DNA of 64,000 nt from Clavaria fumosa (lineage: Eukaryota; Basidiomycota; Agaricomycetes; Agaricales; Clavariaceae): assembly GCA_951802425.1 (NCBI GenBank), contig OX637804.1, positions 1,550,001 through 1,614,000 of the forward strand, written 5' to 3'. Below are positions 1-11,546 of this stretch, piece by piece (within the stretch, counting starts at the first letter, position 1; the number at the start of each line of letters is the position of its first letter). The notes beneath the pieces are model-generated. The model did no database searches. It saw only the letters and a program-made list of their open reading frames with translations, and had not been told where the DNA came from. Made by a program: the position numbers and the translations under genes.

Positions 1-3000
1 GATCTCCGCAGTTCACGCAGGAATTGCGGAACTCTGCAGATGGCCGGGCCACGCATAATCCCGGTGGGTCGGATTTCCGGGTAAGTCCGAGTTGACCGGC
101 TTTCGGGTGGTCGTGTCGAGACTGTAGGACTTGTAGGACGTTTGGAAACTAAGTCCGGGTGTCCAGTCGGAGGGGTCCGGGATAAAGTCCGGACAGTCGG
201 ATTTCGCTTGTGCGGGGCCTGCAAGTTCGCGTCTAGCGGTCAGGTTTTGCTCATGCGAGCGTTCGGGTTTCGGGTCGGGTTTCAGAGTTTACAAGGTACG
301 ATGCCCGGAGGAGGATTTCGAGTGGTTTTGCCAAAGGTGTGGGTCGGAAATTGCTTCAAAGCCTAGAATGGCATAGCCACTCTCCCCCTCTTAGGGCAGA
401 GGTCCCATCGATTCGGAGTTTCGGATTTTGGTTTCGGATTCCGGAGCGGGATCGGATTACCAGGGCGGGTGGAATAAGGTTGGAAAAGAACTCCGGTTGC
501 TGGACTCGACGCAGTCAAGGTCCGAGTAGTTCCTGCCTGTTCGGGTTTCTCGTAGTCAGTGAATGCCTAAGCTGGAATAACAAATCCTTCGAGGCACAAA
601 GACTGAGGATTTTGAACAACTGTCAGGAGTTCCTTGTGAGTAGTTCGACTATGCCGGAATAGAAAGTCCGGGAGTGGAGTACGACCGGAAACGATTTTCC
701 GGATGTGGAGATCGCGGAAAATCGTGGCGACCATCGGAAATGACAGTCGCCGGGGTGGAAAGTGTAGTAAGCATTGAACCTTCAACGTCTCGAATGCTCG
801 AGACATTTTGCGGAGAGTTTCCGGGTGAGGGATATCGCCTAGTTCATATTAGCTGTACCACGGAGTCGGGGAATTGGAATCGCGGAGAATAATTCTCCAG
901 ACAGGGTTTGCGCAGCTTCGGAGTAAGTACTTTCCTTAGCCTTGCAGGGCTTCAGGCCGGTCCTGGGTGACAAAACTATTTCCAAGGACCATGGCGGCCT
1001 TCCGGGTGGGGTCCGGGGTCCGGGGTAATCGACTTCCTTGATTTCGGAAGGAGTTTCCCCAGGGTAGTGCGTAAGTGCACGGGATCGGAGGTGTTGGACA
1101 ATATTCGGAGGTGTCGGAGATCGGTCGGAGGAAGTTCGGATTTGGCGGGGTGTCGGAGTGTTGAAATGCCGAAATGGCACTAGTCGGGTGGAAAGGCATG
1201 AGCCAATCGAGGGACCGTGAGCGGGTCCAAGGCACGGAGTTTCCATAAGTTGCTTCTATGATGCGGACGAATGGAAGGCGAGCCGGAGATCGATTTCCAT
1301 AAAACATCTTCGTGCTTCCGGGGATGCCTTAAGGAATTCCAGGTGTTGCGGAATTGGTTTGCGGTTTCCGGGTGGTTCGGATTAACGACCCAGGAGTTCT
1401 TCGCCGAAGCGGAGACAACCATCTAGGGGGGACAGATGCTCCATATGCGGAGTTAAGCGGACAGGTGGTGGATAAACCGGATTCAGAGGTAATGGGATCT
1501 CGGAAAGACTCGGAGTTCCGGGCGGGAGCAGGAATTGATTGTGCCATATTGCGGTCTCTTTTCCTGCTTCCAGTATTGACCTTGCGGTCGAACGGAGCCG
1601 ATGTGTCAGTCAACACTTGACTTGGTGGGCACGTCGGTGGGGTTGCGGACTTTTGGAATTATGTCAGAGAGGTCCGCAGGTTCCGGGGGATGGAACCGGA
1701 CGGAGGTTTCGTCCTGGGGCTAAGTCCGGAACAAAAGGATCTTGATCTCCGAAGTTCGGTGATCACGGAGTGGGTTACTACATTTTGAGGGATGAATGTC
1801 TGGTGCAGCGATCCAGAGTTTGGGAGTTTTGAGTTCCCGGTTTCGGATAATGCGACTTTCCTATGTGTCTGGTAGTCCGGAAATTGGCACTGTCTCTGAC
1901 CCAATGAACCAACGGGTTCTGGCGGGTGAGTCAGTAATATCCTGGGACTGCGGAGGAGGTCGATCGGAGTGACGAGGAAGTTGGGAAATGAGTCGGAGAG
2001 GGGTCGGATTTGTGACGGATGTAAAACGATCCATCGGAGATTGTCAGGATTGACGGAGCGGAATCGGAGAGGTCGGATTTGGTCGGATTGGTGTGGTCCG
2101 GACATGCAGAATGCAATGTCCGGGATCAGTCAGAGTTTGGGGACTACGGAGACTGAACTACATGGAGATGGGCAGAGGTAATTGACAAAAGATCAGACAG
2201 GGTGGAAATCGCAAATGCGCCGAAGCAGAGCTCATAAGTCAAAAAATATCGACTTGAGAATTTTTCGGAATTTCAGAGTTTCTCGGAGGTTGGATCCATT
2301 GAAGGGGTTCGGGTTCCCTAACTCGTGATTATGCCGGGACTTGGTCTGGTGGACTTTGTAGTGGCATGGATTGCATCAGCGAGTTTTAGCGGGGCAGCGG
2401 AGTATTCTTGGCTGGTCAGGATAGTGATGTCGGGAATTGACGATTCACTTGGAGTTGTGGAAATGGGGTGTCGGCCTTTGTCTACTAAGGAGTTGGAGGT
2501 CAACTGCGTCAGGTGAAGGAATTTTTCAGGACTAGAAAGCGGGAGTCTGGATACACTGTTACGTGCGTGCTCGGAGGGTCAGGGTGAAGTCCGGTCGGAG
2601 TTCAGAGTTCAGGTCCGGGGTGTCCGGGATGTCCGGGTGTGGACTTCGGGGTTTGGACGGGACTTTGGCGAACGTATTGAAACGACGCCCTTACTGAGTC
2701 CTGGGTGTCCCATATTTCGGAGTTGCGGGAGTTCGGGATCTCAGGTCCAGTGCTTGGGTGAGTCGTCCGGGTTGGACTTGAGATGAGGGATGGACAGGAG
2801 GGTGGAGATGGAGTTCGGATGGAGTTCGGGTTTGAACAAGTGACTAAGTAGAGGAGATGGAGGCCAGGAAGGAGGGATACGGAGTTCCGGAGTTCGGAGA
2901 TGATTTCCGGAGGTCAGATGGATGGTGTGGGCTGTCGGGACAGATTCCGGGTGTCGGGTGGAAGTCAGGAGTTGGTCAGGAGTTGGTCCGGAGTCGGTCG

Positions 3001-3497
3001 GGTCAGTCAGGAATTAGCACAACTGACGTAGGAGACAGAGGATGAGGGTCAGATTAGACCTGATACAAATTACAAGGTGGCGGGCGGAAAGGACAGAGGT
3101 GCGGAGATAGACAGAGGGACGGGAGTCAGGGAGTCAGACGGGAGTACAGAGGTGCGGAGATATGGAGGGACGGAGGGACGGAGGGACGGAGGTGCGGGGG
3201 AGTTCGGGGGTATACAGGAGGAGTGTACGTGGGTATACGAGGGTGGTATCCGGACTGCAGAATACTCTATGAAGTAGGTAGGTATATATACTACGAGTCC
3301 GGGGCGTTTCCAGCAACCCGGAGTTTTGACGGTAGTTACGGAGAATGGCCCGGAGATACATCGCGGGACTTACTACGGAACAACGGGATAGCGATGGGGA
3401 TCAGTTTCCTGATCCCGGAGTCAGATACTGCTACCGTCAGGATGGTAACTACGCAGCCTAGCAACTGCGTGGATTGTCCGGTTTCCATGCTCGGAGT
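1..3497. other. CGGAG-rich low-complexity block without supported genes
   Basis: About 3.5 kb is dominated by short overlapping motifs (CGGAG, TCCGG, GTCGG, TTCGG) repeated many times per line, giving a strong G-over-C bias on the + strand. Open frames are short, occur in all frames and show no recognisable domain, so I call no gene. CpG is abundant here, unlike the CpG-poor DNA from about 3.9 kb on. A short perfect tandem array lies near 3162-3200. The block could be a degenerate satellite or an expanded low-complexity part of an old element. Confidence 0.6.
3160..3202. repeat. Tandem array of an 8-bp unit (GGAGGGAC)
   Basis: The unit GGAGGGAC is repeated about four times without interruption inside the CGGAG-rich block. 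It looks like a recent slippage expansion of the surrounding motif. Confidence 0.7.
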
Positions 3498-4273
3498 TCA
3501 TTGCTGGTGGAGTAACCATGGACGTCGGTTCACAACTGTTGGGAAGTCGGATTTGGGAATCGGAGATCGGGATCGGGAATCGGGATCGGGATCAGGACAG
3601 CCTCTTGGGGAACTATCCCCGGAGGTGGGTTTGGTGCCTGCCCCACATGTGGGGCAGGTACCCTCAGATGCTGAGGCACCAGAGCGGGAGTTCGGAGGTC
3701 CGGGTCCGGAGACCGGAGGTCGGAGGTCGGATCCGGAGATCGGAGGTTGGCGGTCGGGGCTGGAGATGGAAAGTCCGGGACCGGAGATCGTGTTTCCGGT
3801 CCGGACCGGAAGGGAGCGGCACGGACGTGACAGTAGCCAGCACAGGGGCTGGCAGAGGGGTGTTCCACCCTGAATAGGAAGCAGGGGACTCCCATCAGGT
3901 AGGGGGAGTGACATCCCATTCTGAAAGAGGAAGCAATCAGTGACAAGGATATTTGAGAAATGGAAGAAAAGACAGTACTGTGGGGGTCCTCGAGAAGGTC
4001 ACAGATGAGGTGATATGGATGAATGGCATGTGGGCAGGCTGACACAAAGTGACCAGGATAACCACATGTGTAGCATTGCCAAGAGAGAGTAAGTATGAGG
4101 AGGTTGTTGGCACCTTGCTGAATGGCCCAGTGAAAGGCAAGGCAGGAAATGGTGAGGGGGGCAGTTTGCTGAAAGTAGGGATGCCATGGTCTGGTTTGGT
4201 CCAGTCTTTTTGAGAATTTTCTGAACCTGGAACTGGACCTAAGGTCCAGTCCCTTAAAAAATATGAACCACAA
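3498..4273 (-). pseudogene. Decayed CCHC zinc-knuckle ORF, homologue of the LTR-C antisense gene
   Basis: On the minus strand the first exon (about 4273-3979) encodes a CX2CX4HX4C knuckle (CYTCGYPGHFVSAC) followed by the motif ICDLLEDPH. The antisense gene inside the Gypsy-C LTR has the same knuckle, the same ICDLLEDPH and an identical 28-residue spacing from an upstream Ser-Cys pair. A splice donor right after the ICDLLEDPH segment and an acceptor at about 3921 match the intron position in the LTR copy. In the matching frame the next exon resembles the LTR copy for about eight residues and then meets TGA, so this copy is probably dead. The following sequence is Pro/Ser/Gly-rich, built from the CGGAG motif. 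No LTR ends are recognisable around it. Confidence 0.55.
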
Positions 4274-5060
4274 ATGGAACCACTTGGGGACTGAACCTCA
4301 GGTCCAGTCCAGTTCTGAGCAGGTTCAGAACTTGAACCACATCATTGGCAGTATATACATAGTTACAAGTACAGACACTCAAGCAACAGTGATCAAGAAG
4401 CAGGGGCAGCCAAACTCACAGTGCCATTTTAGTATGCACTCTTCAGCAGTGTTTTTGGGACCATGGAGTTGGGTTGAAGGCTGCAAGGTGTGCCCAGAGC
4501 ATCAGGAGCCAGTGACCTTAGCTACAGGATTTGCCATTGTCAATGCTCCCCTGCCTGCCCTTTTGTGACTATACAGAGCTGAGACACAGTACATGGCACT
4601 AGGATACAATACACAGCACTGAGATGACATTCCTGTAGGGGTTGAAGGGGTCAGCATGCTCACTCACATCACCATGCAGTTGTAACATGTTTCTTGCCCT
4701 GGAACACAATGCTCCTGTTGGGGTTGAAGGAGTCTGTGTGGCACTGAGACACAATATGCAGTGTTGGAACATAGCTGATACATGGTTCCTGTTGGGGTGG
4801 AGAGTGCAAAGCTGAGAATCAGGGCTTGTTCACTGTTGTTATGATAACTGGCACTATGGTGTACTGTACAAATTGGGAAAAGGTTCTGGTTCTGAACCGG
4901 TTCAAAGCAGTTCAGGGAAATGGGGAATAGTGTGAACCCTGAACTGGACCATGGGTCCAGTTCAACCAAATGCATGAACCTTGGACTGAACCAATGGTTC
5001 AGTTCCTCAGGTCTGGTTCTGAACCCTGGTTCTGAACTGGACCACAACATCCCTAGCTGA
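4190..5060. repeat. Dispersed AACTGGACC / GGTCCAGTT inverted motifs
   Basis: Two clusters (about 4195-4335 and 4880-5045) are packed with the motif AACTGGACC, its complement GGTCCAGTT, and variants such as GGTTCTGAACC. Several pairs sit as palindromes a few bases apart. Between the clusters short phrases recur (GACACAGTACATGGCAC-like; CCTGTTGGGGTTGAAGG-like). No gene is evident. The sequence is CpG-poor. Confidence 0.55.
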
Positions 5061-5653
5061 AAGACATAAGAGTGAGGTAGGAAGTTGAGTTTGTGTGGGC
5101 CCCAGCACATCATGTTATAAGGACAGAAGGTGGTACAATGGCCCTTTATATAGGATGCAGGACAAGTGAGGGCTGGGACCATAGTGGGTGATAAGAGGGG
5201 AGAGATAAGACAGAAGCATGGAGGCACATGGGAACTGTGGAAGGAGCATGTGGAGATAAGCAGGCACCATGTGGAGGGCTGCGGAGCAGCACTGCGAACT
5301 GTGGGAGGCACAGGGTGATAACTTGAGGTGGAACTGCAGCAGGCAGCTGCGGACTGAGTGTGATCATGGGGGACTGTGCTGCATCGAAGAGCAGTATCTT
5401 TGGGCTGTGGATGGGGGGCTGCACCACATGATCTGCAGTCCCCTTTGGGTATATAAGGGGTGCAACAGCATGGGAAGTGCCTTAGCATTGTTCACTTGTC
5501 TTCTATCACCTTATCATACTTTGGTGAATCACACTGGCATTCCCTACCTCATCAGAGAGATACTCTATCTCCAGCTGGCCTGAAGTAGCTTTAACACCAA
5601 CTTCTGGAAGACTCCACCCCTCCCTGTGACAGCAGAAGGATCAGATCACCTGA

Positions 5654-6004
5654 CTCACACATTATCTGACTGAGTTCAGTCATTCCATTTGCATCAACAT
5701 CCTTGGATGGGATCACCCTAACCAACCAGCTATCGAATACACCTTTGCCTGTGGGGTTTCCAATCTCTGCCAACATGTTATCAAGACCAACAAGACCGAA
5801 TACCATGTCCAGGCCAAGTTACTCCAAGCTTTCTTACAACCTGGGAGACCAAATGACCACATCCTTTCCCAGTTTGATCCCACAGACCAAATTGCATTCA
5901 AACCTCTTATTCCACCTTTGGGGACTTGGATAGTCCCAGCACCAGATAACCTCATGGAAAGTTCATCTGAGCCTTCAGCAATACTTCCTGTAACATGGAC
6001 TTAA
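5654..6004 (+). other. Unrecognised 116-codon open stretch, possible coding remnant
   Basis: A frame without a start ATG stays open from 5654 to a TAA at 6002-6004. Its composition looks protein-like (for example ILGWDHPNQPAIEYTFACGV near 5697 and PPLGTWIVPAPDN near 5908) rather than low-complexity. I do not recognise the family. It may be a relic exon of a mobile element or of a host gene. The surrounding DNA is CpG-poor and no flanking exons could be joined with confidence. Confidence 0.3.
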
Positions 6005-6251
6005 CTGAACCACAGCATCCATACATGGAAGAGGAGTGTCCATGCCCTTATGGAGTCCATGCACTTATAGGACAACAAATGAGCTAGATAATGAGGATGG
6101 TGGGGGCTGGCATGGTAGGGTGGAACTGATACTTCAGCTCCTCCATGATTAGTGATAGGACATGTTTGTATGATGGATTTGGCCCACTGGAATAATAACA
6201 TATTGTATACATGACCAACTGATTGCAGCACCAAAGTGGAGGTAAATAATG

Positions 6252-9200
6252 CTATTTATTGAGATAGGAAAGCAGGGAAGTGAATGTGAGGGAAATGATG
6301 GAGTGCTGGGGTGTGACCACTGCCAACTGATCAATGGTGAATGTATATATTCTGCGATAAGCCAGAGGAATCCAACAAAGTTTCTGTCCTGTGAAAGGGT
6401 TGAATAACCATCCATCATTGATGAGGTATGGCCATGACTGTGAATTGTTTGAATCACTGTATATCTGCAGATGGGCACCAGTGGCTGCATCCCACACTCT
6501 CACTGTCCCATCATCAGACCCTGAAAGTATCCTTGTGCCATCTGGAGAAAATGACACTAATGTGATAGCATAAGAATGGCCCTCAAGTGTTTGCAGATGA
6601 GCACCAGTGACTGCATCCCACACTCTCACTGTCCCATCATCAGACCCTGAAAGTATCCTTGTGCCATCTGGAGAGAATGACACTGATGTGATATCATTAG
6701 AATGGCCCCCAAGTGTTTGCAGATGAGCACCAGTGACTGCATTCCACACTCTCACTGTCCCATCATCAGACCTTGAAACTATTCTTGTGCCATCTGGAGA
6801 AAATGACACTAATGTAGCATAAGAATGGCCCTCAAGTGTTTGCAGATGAGCACCAGTGACTGCATCCCACACTCTCACTGTCCCATCATCAGACCCTGAA
6901 AGTATCCTTGTGCCATCTGGAGAGAATGACACTGATGTGATATCATTAGAATGGCCCCCAAGTGTTTGCAGATGAGCACCAGTGACTGCATCCCACACTC
7001 TCACTGTCCTGTCATAAGACACTGAAACTATCCTTTTGCCATCTGGAGAGAATGATTTAACCCAACCAGAATGGCCCACAAGTGTCTGCAGATGAGTGCC
7101 AGTGACTGCATCCCACACTCTCACTGTCCTGTCATAAGACCCTGAAACTATCTTTGTGCCATTTGGAGAGAATGACACTGATGTGACACCACCACAATGG
7201 CCCACAAGTGTCTGCAGATGAGCACCAGTGACTGCATCCCACACTCTTATTGTCCTGTCTGATGACCATGAAACTATCCTTGTGCCATCTGGAGAGAATG
7301 ACACTGATTTGACACCACCAGAATGGCCCACAAGCGTCTGCAGATGAGTGCCAGTGACTGCATCCCACACTCTCACTGTCCTGTCATAAGACCCTGAAAC
7401 TATCCTTGTGCCATCTGGAGAGAATGACACTGATTTGACACCACCAGAATGGCCCACAAGTGTCTGCAGATGAGTGCCAGTGACTGCATCCCACACTCTC
7501 ACTGTCCTGTCATAAGACCCTGAAACTATCCTTGTGCCATTTGGAGAGAATGACACTGATGTGACACCACCACAATGGCCCACAAGTGTCTGCAGATGAG
7601 CACCAGTGACTGCATCCCACATTCTCACTGTCCAGTCTGATGACCCTGAAACTATCCTTGTGCCATCTGGAGAGAATGACACTGATGTGACACAATCAGA
7701 AGGGCCCTCAAGTGATTGCAGACAAGGACCAGTAACTGCATCCCACACTCTCACTGTCCTGTCATCATCACAATGGCCCTCAAGTTGCAGATGAGCACCA
7801 GTGTCTGCATCCCACACTCTCACTGTACTGTCATCAGACCCTGAAACTATCCTTGTGCCATCTGGAGAGAATGACACCGATGTGATATCATCAGAATGGC
7901 CCTCAAGTGTTTGCAGATGAGCACCAGTGACTGCATCCCACACTCTTATTGTCCTGTCTGATGACCATGAAACTATCCTTGTGCCATCTGGAGAGAATGA
8001 CACTGATTTGACACCACCAGAATGGCCCACAAGTGTCTGCAGATGAGTGCCAGTGACTGCATCCCACACTCTCACTGTCCTGTCATAAGACCCTGAAACT
8101 ATCCTTGTGCCATCTGGAGAGAATGACACTGATTTGACCCAATCAGAATGGCCCTCCATGACTTGTACACATGCACTCCATTGTTCTGGTAAGTCCCCTT
8201 GCACTATCACTGCTCCCTCCATTTGCTTATTATAGGTATTGTATATTTCAGTGCCAACTGGGGTGAAAGGCAAAGCTGTAAAATATACTTGCAAGGCAGA
8301 CACACTGATGGCTGGAAAGAACTGCCAGATCAATCTCTCAACATCAGATAATATGGCCAAGGGAATATCCATATGGCTATTCATCTATTTCAAGACCACA
8401 TGTTAGTTATGTCAACCTCATTTAGTAAGAACATGAACTTACTGAAAGATAGGCATGCACAGATGCCAACATTTGCAATGCATTTCTCAGATTCCCAAGA
8501 AGGCTGCAAACCTCAATCCAGTGAAGTAAATGATTTGAGCAGAAATGTCCCAGAAGCTGCAATACATTGCTTGTAAGCCTGCCACTGCAAACATGCATGC
8601 CCCAATATCTACATGCATACTGAAGGCTGCCTGAGATGTGTTTTGATATCATTTCTGTGAGGTCTGGCACCTCATAGTTGAACTTAGTGGGGTCTTTTAT
8701 ACCACAAATATCCTTCTTCAGCCTTTTCATTATAATCAGGCATTTCTCTGCCATGATGGTGTGTTGCTCTTCAAGATTTACTCTAAACTGCATGTTGTGG
8801 CATCTGGTAGGGTCCACAATGAAGTCAAAGAATGATGGGTGGATCAATCTTATAACTCCAATACCATCATCTGGAGCCATAATGATTGCCTGCAACTTCT
8901 GAAGATAACCATTGACATCAACATCAGATTCAAGCAGGTCCTCCAATTGATCTGATGAGAGAGGATCCTGAAGGATGGCAATAGTTCCAAGAATTAAGCA
9001 CAATTTGACTCCAAGGTGTTCAGAAATATCAGGGAATGCAATGTTCAACACTTGCAAATACAACTGATCCAGATGCTGCAGAGGAGAGGAGCCCACAGCA
9101 GTTGTTGTGTTCAAAAGTATCCTCAGCTGCCCCTTGGGGTCAGCAACATCAATGAACCTTGCTGCAGTGGCAGCAAATATGAACAGGCCTGAGGACATAT

Positions 9201-10812
9201 TGGCCAAGGTCTCAACATCTGTGGGGGATGGCCAGGATCCAGAAATGTGATATCTGTGCTTGATAGCTTCAAGGTGCCATGTCAGATAATACTGGATATC
9301 ACTCTTAATGACATCCAACTTGACTTCATGAAGAATCATTGGTCTGGTTGTATTGTTGAGAAGTGGATGTTGAAAAGCACCAGTGATTTGGAGAATTGGT
9401 CTACTGGTGATGAGGAATTGCAAAGGAGATAACTTTTCAATGTGTTGGGATAATGATGCCAGAATGGTAGATGTGGAGTTGTCATCCTTGCATTCATCCA
9501 GAGCATCAATCACAACTAAACTTGGAGGGAACTTATTCCTCATGGCCACAAATGGTTTGACAATCATCTTCTCCAACTGATAGGAGACAGAGGAGTAAAC
9601 AATGTCAGGATTAGACCTGACAACATCTGCAAGTCCAGCTTTGAACTCTGGACAAAACTGTCCTAATTGATAGGCAATGGTAGTGAATACCAGATCCAGA
9701 TTGCTGCAATCTGCATTATCCCTAGAGCAGAAGAAGCTCGCAGCAAGGACTCCTTTGTCCTCACAGAACTTGGCTGCAGTGTAGGCAATTGTAGTCTTCC
9801 CACTCCCGGCTACACCATTAATCCAAAATATCTGCCGAGTCCCCATGACACACAAATGGTCAGAGGATGTGGGTAGGCCCTCCTGGGGGAGGTGTTCAAC
9901 ATCATGACCAATCCACTCATACAGCTCCTCAAGAATCTCTTTCCGAGTACCACCAAGACATGGGACTAGCTTATTATTGCAGTTGAAGCCAGCAGTGACT
10001 GCACGAGGCAGGTTGAGACCAACTGCACAGCGAAAATAAGCAGATCACCATGGCCAAATTATGAATAAATCATTACCATAGATGTCAAGCTTTGACTCAA
10101 TTCTCTGATCAATTCATCAGAAACAAGACAAGGACACTTGCTTATAAAACTTACTCCAAGTGTGGAATCAATGGTAAGTGTACTTCGAACCTATGAGTGA
10201 CCGACCACACCTTAATCAGGGTGTCCAAAAGGTATGGGCCACTTACTTACCAGGAATTGTTGTATTGAGTCATTGACAGCAGAAACGAGGCCTGTAATCT
10301 CAAGAGCATCACGGTCACGGGTGAGGACACGTTTCAAGCGGTTGCGAATGATCAAACGCTGAGCCTTCTCCCCGACAGACTTCCATGATCTGCCATGCGA
10401 GACTGAGATCAGCAGAGCATTTTGCCAGGAAATGGTGACTCACTCAGACAAGCGGTTGATACGTTCAGTCATTGTTGCAGACAGGGCGCCGCTATTGGAT
10501 GCCTCCTGCAGCATTGTTCCCAAGTCTCGAACGCGGCAAGCGAGTGATTCCAAGTCATTGCTGTTCTGTGAAGTTTTCTGTGTGGAGGATTAGTGAGCAA
10601 CGACGGCGAAACAAATGACATGTTTCACGCACCTGAATAGCATTGAGGAGCACTACAAATCCCCCGATACCTTCCTGCAGTCCCGGTACACCTATCTTCC
10701 CTGCAACCTCCTTGAGAAGTGCGAGAGCATTCTGGAGACCAATGAAGGCAAGAGACTGAGGCCCTGACGAAGACTTGATCTTCGCCAGGGTAGTGTCAAG
10801 AGCTTTGCGCAT
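6252..10812 (-). CDS. NLR1: NACHT-WD40 NOD-like receptor
   Basis: Seven exons with consistent phases: 10812-10633, 10577-10444, 10389-10251, 10190-10155, 10089-10077 (13 nt), 10022-8443, 8384-6252; 1404 aa. Residues 1-165 form a helical N-terminal domain of the kind preceding NACHT in basidiomycete NLRs. Walker A (GVAGSGKTT, Lys243) and Walker B (VVIDALDE, about 336-343) mark the NACHT NTPase. Residues about 772-1330 are 13 full or nearly full WD40 repeats plus one shortened unit, almost identical to one another. Fungal NACHT-WD40 proteins (HET-E type) sense non-self through such repeats and trigger regulated cell death; that role is inferred. The gene body is nearly CpG-free (none from 7879 to 9737), while the first exons are CpG-normal. 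It is transcribed away from the recycling-factor gene. Exon joins rest on splice signals and phase. Confidence 0.88.
6467..8153 (-). repeat. Near-identical WD40-coding repeats, 126-bp period
   Basis: Fourteen tandem units in NLR1, each about 126 bp (42 codons), differ mainly at a few codons around the GH, SGS-D and TxxVW positions. Some units are almost identical though not adjacent: units 2 and 7 (SWSSDRTI), 5 and 8 (PNGT), 10 and 12 (SNDI). In-frame deletions shorten unit 3-4 (a 24-residue remnant), unit 9 (lacks two residues) and unit 11 (lacks one). This is high-internal-conservation WD40 architecture, maintained by unequal exchange. Confidence 0.85.
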
Positions 10813-11546
10813 GGTGATGATGCGAGTAGTGTCGACGAAAGATACGAGTTAGCGACTGGGTGCTTATCGATGCTGCAAAGCGTGACGTGACAGTCACGAT
10901 TTGATGTAACATTGCACGTGACGCCAGCGCTTGGACACACTTGGCATTGTCACGTTCCGGCCGCAGGAAACCAACGAGCAAGCGTTGTTTGCGCAAGACG
11001 AGGAGTTCCTGGAGCGGCGCTGGAGCTGCTGATGAGTTTAACGGCCAACTTTGGTATGCTGGCGGCAGTTGAGGGACACCTTCCCTTGTGTCAGCACGGC
11101 CACAAAGGTGGTGGCGGATGACCTTTCTCTTCCACACGAAGAAACGTGCCGCGTGAATTGCGATGGAGCTGATCACGCCTCCGCGTGGATTGCAGAACTA
11201 TTTTGTGCGTGCAGATCGAATTCTGGCGAAGACGGATGCGGTGCAGTGAAGTGGGTATTTTCGGCTGGGCGTTATTTGGAGGAATGGTAAGATGGTTGGT
11301 TCGGAAGAGCGACGAAGAGAGCTTGGAATTAGAGCAGCAGCGTATCAATGTATTCTTCCTAGATGGAGTGCAACATTTTACTGTGACTCGCTGGCTTATG
11401 TCTGCCAACACTGGAACTTTTCTCGAGATCAATTTGCGTGTTCTCAAAGCATCGTAAATCGAGTGTAGACGACAGGAGCTTTACTGTATTGGATATCAGT
11501 CGCGTACGTTGGCTGAGTTCCAATAAACACTTGCCCTCATCATTCC
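10813..11546. other. Divergent intergenic region between NLR1 and RRF1
   Basis: 734 bp separate the NLR1 start from the start of the recycling-factor gene. CpG content is normal. I see no convincing TATA box and no supported ORF; both promoters must lie here. Confidence 0.5.
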
